DNA of 9,798 bases from Anaerolineales bacterium (GTDB taxonomy: Bacteria > Chloroflexota > Anaerolineae > Anaerolineales > Villigracilaceae), in assembly GCA_025938055.1 (NCBI GenBank), contig JAICQC010000156.1, positions 1 through 9,798 of the forward strand, given 5' to 3'. Positions 1 through 7,257 of this stretch are shown piece by piece; position 1 is the stretch's first letter; each line of letters begins with the position of its first letter. A program made the position numbers and the translations under genes. The notes under the pieces were generated by a model that was given only the letters and a program-made list of their open reading frames with translations, was not told the DNA's origin and ran no database searches.

Positions 1-860
1 ATTATGTCTTTTCAACGGGCAGTCTGATTCCTTTCATTTGCTCCAAAGATAAGGTGACATGGGAGTTTTGTGGACGAATATTCGAACGCAACCCGGTTTG
101 GACGCGCGATGTAAACCCCAACCTGACGGATATTTGGGCCCCCGATATTTCTTTCTTCAACGAGAAATGGCATCTATATTACGCGGTCTCGAGCTTTGGC
201 AGTCAGAATTCAGCCATTGGACTCGCGACGAACACCACCCTCAACCCCGAGGACCCGTCGTACGAATGGGTGGACCAGGGAGAAGTGCTGCGCTCGAATG
301 AAGGAGATCAGTGGAACGCGATCGATCCAAATCTGGTACTCGATGAAAATGGTGAACCCTGGCTGTCATGGGGCAGCTTCTGGGAAGGTATCTGGATGCG
401 CAAAATCGACCCGGCGACGGGCCAACTCCATGCAGATGACTCGACAGTCCACCACCTCGCCAACCGTTCCACGGGACCCGACAACACCTCCGCGATTGAG
501 GCGCCGTTTATCATCTTCCGGGATGGGAAATGGTATCTGTTCGTCTCATTCGACCGGTGCTGTCAGGGCATCGACAGCACCTATAATGTGCGTGTGGGTC
601 GCAGTGACGAGTTGACCGGTCCCTACGTGGACCGTGAAGGCATTCCCCTCCTCGAGGGTGGTGGGACGCTCATCTTGTCTGCCTACGGCCAGTGGAAGGG
701 ACCCGGTCACAACGGCATGCTCCTTGAAGATGACCTCTATTGGATGGTCTATCATGCCTATGACGAAAAACAGATCGGTATCCCCAAACTGCGCATCGAG
801 TCGCTTTCCTGGGACTCAGACGGTTGGCCCTCCCTGCCAAGTCAAACGAAACAACCCTAG
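1..860 (+). CDS. GH43 arabinan endo-1,5-alpha-L-arabinosidase, 5'-partial
   Basis: Five-bladed beta-propeller glycosidase that cleaves internal alpha-1,5 links of arabinan, probably secreted or surface-bound. The reading frame is open from base 3 and continues upstream of the window: the residues before the GTG at 54 (YVFSTG, then CSKDKVTWE) are typical of GH43 blade 1, so GTG 54 is internal and not the start. Visible length is 285 residues. Seen motifs, numbered from the first visible residue: WAPD at 45-48, the pKa-modulating Asp in NAIDPNLV near 108, the general-acid Glu in AIEAPF near 166, and GPGHN at 233-237, whose His sits near the active-site metal in this family. The catalytic-base Asp of the usual HDP motif and any signal peptide lie before base 1. 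The gene ends at TAG 858-860, 13 bp from the convergent GT2 gene. The endo-arabinanase subgroup is likely; an exo-acting or other GH43 activity is possible. Confidence 0.9.
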   Translation, partial: YVFSTGSLIPFICSKDKVTWEFCGRIFERNPVWTRDVNPNLTDIWAPDISFFNEKWHLYYAVSSFGSQNSAIGLATNTTLNPEDPSYEWVDQGEVLRSNEGDQWNAIDPNLVLDENGEPWLSWGSFWEGIWMRKIDPATGQLHADDSTVHHLANRSTGPDNTSAIEAPFIIFRDGKWYLFVSFDRCCQGIDSTYNVRVGRSDELTGPYVDREGIPLLEGGGTLILSAYGQWKGPGHNGMLLEDDLYWMVYHAYDEKQIGIPKLRIESLSWDSDGWPSLPSQTKQP

Positions 861-873
861 CCTTTACTTTTTC

Positions 874-3138
874 TCAGGGCACAACCGGGATATCGCTCTG
901 TGATCCCGTCACTTTCGCTGTCATGCCCCATAACCAGCAGTTGCCGCTCATATTCGGGACCTTCACATACCACCACGGATTGCCAGGATCATTATTCCGC
1001 CCCACGATCTCAACCTCCTGGTCCCGGTAAAGGATCGTGACTCGATCACCGCCGCCTGTGGGCCGGGTGCGGCAATTAGCGCTGTCTACAGTCACCGTTG
1101 CCGTCGCGGTGGTTGATGCCTCGCGCTGGCGCTCAGGCAAGCGTTGAGACGAGAGTCCAGAGTCAGGATCCATCGGAAGGAATTGCACATATTCGGGAAG
1201 AGTGACGGGGGTAGGAAAAAAACTGATCAGGCTGAACACACCGATCAAGACCATCGAAAAGGCGACAACCCAGCGCGCAGCAAGCTGCTCCAGAACGGGT
1301 CTGCCCTGCTCCGTCACGCGGACCGCAGGTGCTGCCTCCCTGCCGTGGCTCAACAAACTATAAATCGGCGCAGCGATGTATAGACTGCCCTGCCAGATCA
1401 GCAGAATACACAGACTCAACGTGCGCCAGTTCCGGTCGGTGCTGAACGCCAGAACGCCCACCAGTATGCAGATCAGACCGATCGCAGTTTCCCACTGAGT
1501 CACCTGGATGGCGCGCCACGCCTTCGAGGAGGTTGTCGATTTGGGTGTGCGCAGGAAGACGCCCTCCTTTTGGACAAGACCCTGAATGCAAGCCAGGGTC
1601 ACTGCCCAACCCAGGCTGAAGAAGTTATACATGGTTGCAACTGCCATGCCGAGGGAAACCTTCAGCCGATTGCGGAGGACCCAGAGAAAACGCAGGATAT
1701 GCAGGAACAAAAAGACGGCAGGGATAATGAGGACCGTGTCGGTAAGGGGTCGAACCTGTATCGGACTGGAAAACAGATTGAAGGTTGCGCCCAAAATCAG
1801 AAAAAATGCGAAGGATAGATTGAACACGTCTGAAAACCAGCCCAAGCCTCCCACCAGATAGTAATAGCGCTGGGCAATGGTAAGCTTGTTCGCCGGGTCC
1901 ACCCAGTGCGCCCAGGGCATCAGGGCTTCCCAATGTTTCTTAAGGATTTGGATCCCACCAAAACACCAGCGGAAGCGCTGCTTCTTCAAGCCTTCGAAAT
2001 CAAACGGCATCAATCCACTGCCGAATGCCCGATTGATATACAGGGACTGATATCCCAGTTTCAGAATACGCAGACTGGCTTCTGCATCTTCCGTGATACA
2101 CCATTCATCCCAGCCGCCGATCTCCTCCAGCACAGACTTGCGGATCAATCCCATGGTACCGGCAAAAATTATGGCGTTGCGTTCGTTGCGGGATGGCATT
2201 GACACTTCAAAGAAATATTTGTAGCCGCGGTATGTTGACTCTGAAAACACATCCCCGTTGGAATCACGATAGTCCTGCGGCGTTTGCACAAAAGCCACCT
2301 GCGGGTCTGCAAAAGCGGGCACGAGCTCCCGCAGGAAATCGGGGTCTACCTCGTAATCAGCATCGATGATCCCGATGATCTCCGCACGTGGATCAGTCTG
2401 AGTGACCGCAAAATTCAGCGCCCCCGACTTGTAGCCCGGCCACTGGTCGAGGTGCAGGCAGTGAAAATTCGGACCCAGCGTACGGCAGATTTCCTCGAGC
2501 GGCCGCCATGTCTCCTGCAAGGGCGTGTTGTTATCCACGACCAGCACTTCAAAGTTCGGATAGTTCAGTTTTGCAAGCGAGTTGAGCGTTTTTTGCACAA
2601 CTTCCACTGGCTCGTTGTAGGCAGGCACCTGCAGTGAAACCATCGGCATATAGCCTGGAATTGGTTCCAGTTTCTCCACCAATCGGTGCCACCGGATACG
2701 ACAGACTACATCCAGGCTCTCGTGCATATGCGTCAGCGCCAGGAGCAGGGTGATTGCTTCGAGAAAAAAGAAGATCAGCGCGAAAATGAAGGATAAGGGA
2801 TTGAGCGGCGAAAAGGCTGTAAGCAAGAACGTGTAGATGATGAAAAGCACTGTTGTCATCAGGGTCATGGACCAGGTGACCTGTCCGGCAGCGTTCCAAT
2901 CACGCAGGCGAATGAGCCAGTACAACCCAAATCCAAATGCGATCCATGAAAGGCTGAAGATTTCAAACAGCCTGCCAAAGGTAAATATGGCAATGAGATT
3001 CCCTGCGAGAATAACGCCTGCCAGCCACAACAGGGATAATGCCGAGTCACTTCGCCGTAAACGAGACCCCATAACCAGGGTCGCAAAAAGGCTAATGGCA
3101 AACCAGATCCCGGAGAGGTATAAGGCGCGTACAAGCAT
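874..3138 (-). CDS. Membrane glycosyltransferase family 2 (cellulose synthase-like) with C-terminal SH3-like domain
   Basis: Processive-type inner-membrane glycosyltransferase, 754 residues, probably making or exporting a cell-surface polysaccharide from a nucleotide sugar; the sugar cannot be told from sequence. Hydrophobic segments fill residues 5-136. The cytoplasmic GT-A domain at about 165-400 carries the family signatures: Asp202 in VVDNN, GYKSGALN 235-242, DAD 259-261, TED 349-351 and QRFRW 387-391. Further membrane segments follow at about 438-642. After the last helix comes a Thr/Ser-rich linker (about 675-685) and then a bacterial SH3-like domain (686-745) with a Cys pair (688 and 734) and a CWLWG motif, which should lie outside the membrane. 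The start ATG is 8 nt after the stop of the upstream TPR gene (TAG AGACGAAG ATG), so the two are almost certainly cotranscribed. There is no PilZ domain. Mannan, glucomannan or cellulose-like synthesis are all possible. Confidence 0.9.
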   Translation of the reverse strand: MLVRALYLSGIWFAISLFATLVMGSRLRRSDSALSLLWLAGVILAGNLIAIFTFGRLFEIFSLSWIAFGFGLYWLIRLRDWNAAGQVTWSMTLMTTVLFIIYTFLLTAFSPLNPLSFIFALIFFFLEAITLLLALTHMHESLDVVCRIRWHRLVEKLEPIPGYMPMVSLQVPAYNEPVEVVQKTLNSLAKLNYPNFEVLVVDNNTPLQETWRPLEEICRTLGPNFHCLHLDQWPGYKSGALNFAVTQTDPRAEIIGIIDADYEVDPDFLRELVPAFADPQVAFVQTPQDYRDSNGDVFSESTYRGYKYFFEVSMPSRNERNAIIFAGTMGLIRKSVLEEIGGWDEWCITEDAEASLRILKLGYQSLYINRAFGSGLMPFDFEGLKKQRFRWCFGGIQILKKHWEALMPWAHWVDPANKLTIAQRYYYLVGGLGWFSDVFNLSFAFFLILGATFNLFSSPIQVRPLTDTVLIIPAVFLFLHILRFLWVLRNRLKVSLGMAVATMYNFFSLGWAVTLACIQGLVQKEGVFLRTPKSTTSSKAWRAIQVTQWETAIGLICILVGVLAFSTDRNWRTLSLCILLIWQGSLYIAAPIYSLLSHGREAAPAVRVTEQGRPVLEQLAARWVVAFSMVLIGVFSLISFFPTPVTLPEYVQFLPMDPDSGLSSQRLPERQREASTTATATVTVDSANCRTRPTGGGDRVTILYRDQEVEIVGRNNDPGNPWWYVKVPNMSGNCWLWGMTAKVTGSQSDIPVVP

Positions 3139-3146
3139 CTTCGTCT

Positions 3147-3776
3147 CTACGGGGATAGCCGGATAAGGAGCAGCCAGCTAATGGGGATAGCTGCCAGCCA
3201 GACCATCACCGCCAGACCGAACACCACCCATAACCGGATTCGCTCTCCATGCGACGGCGCCAGAGATTGAAGCCTTAGCGCCTGAAAAGCAGCAACGGGG
3301 GCCAACAGCACCGCTCCTATCCCACCCAGCAACAAAGCCAGCACGGAGATGGATAACCAGCGAAATGCCGGTTTTGCAAGACCAGGTGGCTTTTTGAGAT
3401 ATGGTATTTCGAATGTCCTGTTCTTGGGAATATTGATGAGCAGATCGCGTCCACTCCTCACCTGATAGAACTCCGCGGTTTCATGGACGTATGCCAGGAA
3501 CGGTTCCTGCTTAAGCAGGGCATGAACGGTCGTACGCAGTTCCCTCTGTATTTCTGAATGATTCGGATCCAGAGAATATGCGCGGCTCAGGCACATCAGC
3601 CGTTCTTCTACCGAGGACGCACTTTGGGAACGCAAATACCAGGCGAGAGGTTCGTCTGGTGCAGCAGTGGTCGCTCTTAAACTGGATTGATAAGCCTTCT
3701 CCCGCTTACCTTGCCGGGCAAGTGTCCCCGCTTCCTCCAGCAGTTGAGAGACCTCGGTGCGGAGCTTCTTTTGCAT
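3147..3776 (-). CDS. TPR-like protein with two C-terminal membrane helices
   Basis: 209-residue protein of unknown function. Residues about 1-90 are helical and TPR-like: an amphipathic start, then a repeat around AYQSSLRATTAAPDEPLAWY and a second around CLSRAYSLDPNHSE. A middle part at about 95-130 has no recognised motif. Two strongly hydrophobic segments, about 139-165 and 180-206, are separated by a short basic loop, giving a hairpin anchor that would leave the TPR part on the cytoplasmic side if both ends face in. The start ATG is preceded by AGGA at 6 nt spacing (3783-3786), a good ribosome site. It is the first gene of a two-gene unit with the GT2 enzyme, so a role as assembly partner or scaffold for that enzyme is a reasonable inference, not shown by the sequence. 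There is no signal peptide. Confidence 0.75.
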   Translation of the reverse strand: MQKKLRTEVSQLLEEAGTLARQGKREKAYQSSLRATTAAPDEPLAWYLRSQSASSVEERLMCLSRAYSLDPNHSEIQRELRTTVHALLKQEPFLAYVHETAEFYQVRSGRDLLINIPKNRTFEIPYLKKPPGLAKPAFRWLSISVLALLLGGIGAVLLAPVAAFQALRLQSLAPSHGERIRLWVVFGLAVMVWLAAIPISWLLLIRLSP

Positions 3777-3843
3777 AAAAAGTCCTGAAAATTCCTAACT
3801 GGCCGTACGATGGTTTCGTGATGATTATAAATGCTTAAGATAC

Positions 3844-3872
3844 ATTATCCCACTTTCGCCAGTCATTCACAA
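3844..3872 (-). promoter_or_regulatory. Candidate sigma70-type promoter for the TPR-GT2 unit
   Basis: On the minus strand, TTGTGA (3867-3872, 4 of 6 to the -35 consensus) is followed after 17 nt by GATAAT (3844-3849, 5 of 6 to the -10 consensus). This would give a leader of about 60 nt ahead of the TPR gene. A perfect TATAAT on the same strand at 3824-3829 is a second possible -10, but has no good -35 at 16-18 nt. Confidence 0.4.
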
Positions 3873-3997
3873 TAATCTTTCCATAACGGTTTGATAGAAA
3901 ATGTAAGTTGATTATTGTCGTAAGCAGCCGAGGTCTCCCCTTCTTCCAGCAAATTTTACTCCACCAGGCTTGCCTGGTTGGGTAACCTGACGGTCTT
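3863..3997 (-). pseudogene. Decayed C-terminal fragment of a GH38 alpha-mannosidase gene
   Basis: Translating this intergenic stretch on the minus strand gives residues that align with the C-terminus of the GH38 gene at the right end of the window: here NLLEEGETSAAYDNNQLT, there NLLEEDEIPVAYQDNQLT, followed in both by three residues and K-P. At base level, 3888-3961 and 8686-8759 line up without a gap, with 53 of 74 positions identical by hand count. The fragment has a TAA (3956-3958) where the intact gene has a Cys codon, and similarity fades on both sides: after K-P towards 3863, and upstream of about 3997. It therefore cannot encode a working protein and is best read as a relic of a second mannosidase gene. 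Its outer limits are approximate. Confidence 0.7.
3963..3978. repeat. Near-perfect 16-bp inverted repeat, possible operator
   Basis: ACCAGGC and GCCTGGT are exact reverse complements separated by TT, so only the two centre bases break the symmetry. It lies between the divergent TPR and LuxR genes, about 70 bp upstream of the LuxR -35 box. It also falls inside the mannosidase relic, so it may be chance left over from coding sequence. Confidence 0.3.
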
Positions 3998-4044
3998 TGA
4001 AACATCTACATGAAGGGTGATATGGAATAAAGTTCAGGGCTCAC

Positions 4045-4073
4045 TTGCTCATTTCAAGCATAATCCCTATAAT
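4045..4073 (+). promoter_or_regulatory. Strong sigma70-type promoter of the LuxR-family gene
   Basis: TTGCTC (4045-4050) and a perfect TATAAT (4068-4073) are separated by exactly 17 nt. Transcription would start near 4080, which leaves a leader of about 33 nt before the ATG at 4113. This placement rules out the GTG at 4017 as the main start, because that codon would be upstream of the transcript. Confidence 0.6.
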
Positions 4074-4095
4074 GTTAATCTCGTTCTCCGATCCC

Positions 4096-4100
4096 AAGGA
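4096..4100 (+). promoter_or_regulatory. Ribosome binding site for the LuxR-family gene
   Basis: AAGGA lies 12 nt before the ATG at 4113. The spacing is long, but it is the only purine-rich site between the predicted transcript start and that ATG, and it helps decide the start. Confidence 0.4.
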
Positions 4101-4112
4101 CCAACTTTTGCT

Positions 4113-6782
4113 ATGGATGTTTTTCTCCTGGCAACAAAAATCCAGATTCCGCCACAACCTCGTCACGCCGTGCGCCGGACGCACCTGGTTGACGCGCTGG
4201 AACGCGAGATTTCGCATTACAAGCTCATCCTGCTTTCGGCGCCGGCCGGTTATGGCAAGACGACACTCCTTTCGCAATGGGCCCATTCGAGTCACTTCCC
4301 CACTGTCTGGCTATCGCTCAGTGATGACGATAACGACTTTGAGCGCTTCTTCCGGTATGTGCTGATCGCCTGGGAGAAGATTCAACCAGACATCCGCGCA
4401 AGCCCACTCGGTTTGCTGCTCGGTGGATCCGAGCCAGATCACAAAGAGGTCCTGACCACCTTTGTCAGCGTTGCCAGCGACAGCTCCGATCACCTTGTTT
4501 TTGTTCTTGACGATTATGACCTGATTCACGAACCGTCTATCCATCAAGCCATCACGTTTCTACTTGACCATCTGCCACCGACAATTCACATCGTAATGGC
4601 GGGCCGCGCCGAGCCAAATGTATCTCTCGCTCGATATCGCGCTCGGGATGAGATGTTGGAGTTTCGCGCCCAGAAGCTACAATTCTTGCAACACGAGACG
4701 GCGGATTTTCTGAATGAATTAATGGGACTGGATCTCTCCGGTGACCAACTCGTTGAGTTGCAAACGCAGCTCGAGGGATGGATCGCCGGTTTACAATTGA
4801 CGGCCCTGACCCTTCGACATCACCCCAGGTCGGCAGATCAGCTCAAGGTCACAGGCAAACATCGCTTCATTGCCGATTACCTGAGTGAAGATGTCCTTGC
4901 CCATCTACCGGAAAACACAAGAGAGTTCCTTCTTCTGACCAGCATTCTGGATCGTCTTTGCGCTTCGCTATGTGATGCGGTCACTGCCAGAGAGGGCGGA
5001 CAAGAGATGCTTCAACGTTTGGAGCGGGAAAACATCTTCCTCCTGCCGCTGGACGACAACCGGGAGTGGTTCCGTTATCATCCTATTTTTGCGGACTTCC
5101 TTCAAGGAGAGCTCAACCGGCGCCACCCGGATCAAATCTCGGCACTCCATGGCCGGGCAGCCCAATGGTATCTCATTCATGACCTTCCGGAACAGGCACT
5201 CCGTCATGCGGTAGCAGCAGACGATGCAGAGACCGCTATCCAAGTTTTTGATGAGTATCTTAATGTAAAGCTCAACAGTGGCGAACCTGGCGTTGTCAAA
5301 CGTTGGCTGGAATTGTTGCCAGAGCAATGGCTGGTCGACTATCCTGTGTTCGGACTGGCGCGGGCTGGTTTGTTTGCCTATACGGGCTCACTAGAGGACT
5401 GTCTTCGCACGATTGATGAAGTGGAACGGAAGTTAGCGCCAGTAGAGGGTGAGCAAGCGCGAGGGCAATTGGGCAAAGTAAGCGCCGTTCGTTGTGCCAT
5501 TGCCTGTATTCAAAACGATGTCACAAAAGCCGAAACGTATGCGGATCAGGCGCTGCACAATTTGCCTGGAAAGGATAATCCTTTTCTACACCTGGTTTAT
5601 GGCGCGCTGGGCGACGCCTATCGCAGCAATGGGCGCTGGCAGGAAGCAAGACAATGCTATCTGAACGCGCTCAACTTGCTTCATGGACCCGCCTATCGTT
5701 TTCATTCGGTGCACGCGTTTGGCGCACTAGCGGATCTCGAATTACGGCAAGGTCGCTTGCGCGCTGCCACTGCATATTGGAAAAAGGCTCTCGCAGGCAT
5801 CGAAGACCAAGCCAATTGGGGCAGCTTTTCCCTTCCATTAATTGGCTGGGTGTACATTCGCATGGGCGAAATCCTATACGAGTGGAACGAATTGAAGGAA
5901 GTGGAAGATTATCTTTCCCGGGGACTGGAACGGGCGGAACTAGGGGGCGACGTGAGGGCGATGATTGCCGGTTACCTGCTGAAAGCTCGTCTCAAGCTAA
6001 CGGAAGGCGACAAGGCAGCGGCAGGGGAATACTTGGAGCGCGCCCGTCCGCTGGTAGAGAATGCCTCCTTTTCAGATTGGACGAGTCGCTTTGAGCGCTT
6101 GCAGCTCGAATTCTGGGTGGCGCAGGATCAGCTTCGGGCAGCCGTGAACTGGGCGAAGGAGAGGCTGCGGAGCGACGCACTCGAGACGCAATCAGAACCT
6201 GAGGGAGCACAACTGGCCATTTCTCGCGTGCTGATTGTCAGAGGCGAGGTGCCATCTCTCCAGCAAGCACTCAGCCTGCTTAGGGGTTTGCTTACCGCGG
6301 CAGAAGCCGAGGGCCGAGAAGGCATTATTGTAGAGGGACTCGCCCTTCAGGCCCTCGCTCATTGGAAACGCGGCGAGCAGACGATTGCCATGACCTCTTT
6401 GGAACGCGCCCTTCGCCTGGCGGAACCGGAAGGCTACTTGCGTCTCTTCGTTGATCTCGGACTGCCGATGGGCCGGCTTTTACAGGAAGCCAAATCCAGA
6501 GAAGTGATGCCAGGCTATGTCGACACTATCCTCGCGGCGTTCGGTGAGGATTGGGTCTCTAGAACTACGACTCATGAAGTACTCCCGGAACATCTGACGT
6601 CGCGCGAACAAGAAGTGCTAAAACTGATTGCCGCCGGTCTAACGAACCGTGAGATTGCTGAGCAATTGGTGATTTCACCCGAGACGGCGAAAAAGCACGT
6701 CGCTAACATTTGCGCCAAATTAGGCGTAAGCAACCGCACGGAAGCCGCCGCCAGAGCCAGGCAACTGGACTTGCTCGAGTAG
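4113..6782 (+). CDS. MalT-like (LAL) LuxR-family transcriptional regulator
   Basis: Large ATP-dependent activator, 889 residues, of the MalT/LAL type: an N-terminal STAND NTPase, a long helical-repeat sensor and a C-terminal LuxR DNA-binding domain. The N-terminus LLATKIQIPPQPR is the usual family opening and fixes the start at ATG 4113. Walker A APAGYGKTT is at 43-51 and Walker B LVFVLDDYD at 128-136. The middle (about 380-800) is TPR-like, with repeats such as GALGDAYRSNGRWQEARQCY. The HTH domain is 828-889, with LTSREQEVL, LTNREIAEQL and SPETAKKHV. An in-frame GTG at 4017 would add 32 residues, but it precedes the predicted promoter and is rejected. MalT itself binds ATP and maltotriose; the inducer here is unknown. 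The next genes on the same strand begin about 140 nt downstream and are candidate targets. No clear terminator follows the TAG. Confidence 0.93.
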   Translation: MDVFLLATKIQIPPQPRHAVRRTHLVDALEREISHYKLILLSAPAGYGKTTLLSQWAHSSHFPTVWLSLSDDDNDFERFFRYVLIAWEKIQPDIRASPLGLLLGGSEPDHKEVLTTFVSVASDSSDHLVFVLDDYDLIHEPSIHQAITFLLDHLPPTIHIVMAGRAEPNVSLARYRARDEMLEFRAQKLQFLQHETADFLNELMGLDLSGDQLVELQTQLEGWIAGLQLTALTLRHHPRSADQLKVTGKHRFIADYLSEDVLAHLPENTREFLLLTSILDRLCASLCDAVTAREGGQEMLQRLERENIFLLPLDDNREWFRYHPIFADFLQGELNRRHPDQISALHGRAAQWYLIHDLPEQALRHAVAADDAETAIQVFDEYLNVKLNSGEPGVVKRWLELLPEQWLVDYPVFGLARAGLFAYTGSLEDCLRTIDEVERKLAPVEGEQARGQLGKVSAVRCAIACIQNDVTKAETYADQALHNLPGKDNPFLHLVYGALGDAYRSNGRWQEARQCYLNALNLLHGPAYRFHSVHAFGALADLELRQGRLRAATAYWKKALAGIEDQANWGSFSLPLIGWVYIRMGEILYEWNELKEVEDYLSRGLERAELGGDVRAMIAGYLLKARLKLTEGDKAAAGEYLERARPLVENASFSDWTSRFERLQLEFWVAQDQLRAAVNWAKERLRSDALETQSEPEGAQLAISRVLIVRGEVPSLQQALSLLRGLLTAAEAEGREGIIVEGLALQALAHWKRGEQTIAMTSLERALRLAEPEGYLRLFVDLGLPMGRLLQEAKSREVMPGYVDTILAAFGEDWVSRTTTHEVLPEHLTSREQEVLKLIAAGLTNREIAEQLVISPETAKKHVANICAKLGVSNRTEAAARARQLDLLE

Positions 6783-6840
6783 CGGTCAATTTATTTAGCT
6801 CCCAATATCTAACAGCAGAATACTCCGCCTGAATTCCCCA

Positions 6841-6869
6841 TTGTGGGCATGCCTGGGTATACCCATTAT
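6841..6869 (+). promoter_or_regulatory. Weak candidate promoter for the small membrane gene
   Basis: TTGTGG (6841-6846) and CATTAT (6864-6869, 4 of 6) are 17 nt apart. The spacer contains two palindromes, so binding there would overlap RNA polymerase. Evidence is modest. Confidence 0.25.
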
Positions 6870-6884
6870 CTTATGCTGGGCATA
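6844..6884. promoter_or_regulatory. Cluster of four TGGGYAT elements and nested palindromes
   Basis: TGGGCAT occurs on the plus strand at 6844-6850 and 6877-6883, TGGGTAT on the plus strand at 6854-6860 and on the minus strand at 6859-6865. The middle two form the perfect 12-bp palindrome TGGGTATACCCA (6854-6865). GGCATGCC (6846-6853) is a perfect 8-bp palindrome next to it, and TATGC-TGG-GCATA (6872-6884) is another inverted repeat. All lie within 41 bp, upstream of the small membrane gene and just after the regulator gene. The arrangement fits a multi-site operator, possibly for the adjacent LuxR-family protein; which protein binds is not known. Confidence 0.5.
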
Positions 6885-6908
6885 GATAACGAACCAAATT
6901 GGAGATTC

Positions 6909-6991
6909 AGGAGGTTGTACTCATGTAAACGAATCTGCCTGTCATTGCCGGGGTAATTTCGAGCACAATCTTTACGCTCAGCACGCTTCCT
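6909..6991 (+). other. Consensus ribosome site and start codon cut off by an immediate stop (ATG-TAA)
   Basis: AGGAGG (6909-6914) sits 8 nt before ATG 6923-6925, an ideal arrangement, yet the next codon is TAA (6926-6928). The same frame then runs open from ACG 6929 into the small membrane protein at 6992, reading TNLPVIAGVISSTIFTLSTL, a plausible first transmembrane helix. So ATG 6923 is the expected start of that gene, and one base change at 6926 would restore it (for example AAA, GAA or CAA). No other good start with a ribosome site lies between 6929 and 6991. It is a nonsense mutation, an assembly error, or a real start-stop control element. Confidence 0.7.
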
Positions 6992-7204
6992 ATGCTGTGG
7001 AAAGCCTTCACGACAAAGGATCTGAAATCGTATAGCCTCAGCAACATCCTGCTTAGCAACGTGGGCAATATTATCCACTCCATCTACATCTTCCACCTGC
7101 CAGCAGGACCTATCTGGCTGCTGCATTCCTTCTACTTGGTGAGTACGGGTTTGATGCTGGTTTGGTATCTACGTTATGAATGGCGCACGAATGCCCGCGC
7201 GTGA
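6992..7204 (+). CDS. Small PQ-loop/SemiSWEET-like membrane protein, natural start disrupted
   Basis: Counted from ATG 6923 the protein would have about 93 residues and three hydrophobic segments: NLPVIAGVISSTIFTLSTLP, then SLSNILLSNVGNIIHSIYIF, then PIWLLHSFYLVSTGLMLVWY. Size and three-helix layout match SemiSWEET half-transporters, and LPMLWKAFTTKDLKSYS resembles the PQ-loop signature with Met in place of Gln. Such proteins dimerise in the membrane and move sugars or other small solutes. The ATG used here (6992) is the first start after the TAA at codon 2; beginning there would remove most of helix 1 and probably function, and it has no ribosome site of its own. The gene ends at TGA 7202-7204, ahead of the flavoprotein gene on the same strand. 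Family assignment is by pattern only and is moderate; an unrelated three-helix protein is possible. Confidence 0.6.
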   Translation: MLWKAFTTKDLKSYSLSNILLSNVGNIIHSIYIFHLPAGPIWLLHSFYLVSTGLMLVWYLRYEWRTNARA

Positions 7205-7210
7205 ACGATA

Positions 7211-7249
7211 CCCCGTTCGAATACTCCCATCGGGGCATGACCCTGCCCC
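7211..7249 (+). promoter_or_regulatory. Two mutually exclusive hairpins between the membrane gene and the flavoprotein gene
   Basis: GGGGCA (7232-7237) pairs exactly with TGCCCC (7244-7249) around a 6-nt loop, followed by a partly T-rich stretch (TTCATTGCTTT). CGGGG (7231-7235) can instead pair with CCCCG (7211-7215). The same G-run is used in both, so only one stem can form, as in an attenuator. The stems are short and no leader peptide is seen, so control is only a possibility. Confidence 0.3.
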
Positions 7250-7257
7250 TTCATTGC

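Noticed and set aside
54..56. GTG as the start of the GH43 gene
   Set aside because: The frame is open back to base 3 and the upstream residues match the family, so the codon is internal.
861..873. Terminator between the GH43 and GT2 genes, suggested by a T-run at 868-872
   Set aside because: The gap is 13 bp and no stem can be found next to the T-run on either strand.
2284..2637. Plus-strand open frame of 117 codons inside the GT2 gene
   Set aside because: It is antisense to well-conserved GT2 motifs, has no ribosome site, and its translation shows no recognisable domain.
4022..4030. Tiny ATG-GAA-TAA reading frame, as a possible leader peptide
   Set aside because: It lies upstream of the predicted transcript start and two codons occur easily by chance.
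4017..4112. GTG at 4017 as the start of the LuxR-family gene, adding 32 residues
   Set aside because: It lies upstream of the TTGCTC-17-TATAAT promoter, has only a poorly placed purine run, and the added residues do not look like the family N-terminus, which begins at LLATKIQIPP just after ATG 4113.
4041..4295. Minus-strand open frame of 84 codons overlapping the start of the regulator gene
   Set aside because: It runs antisense to the conserved N-terminus and Walker A region, lacks a ribosome site, and is in a different frame from the GH38 relic.
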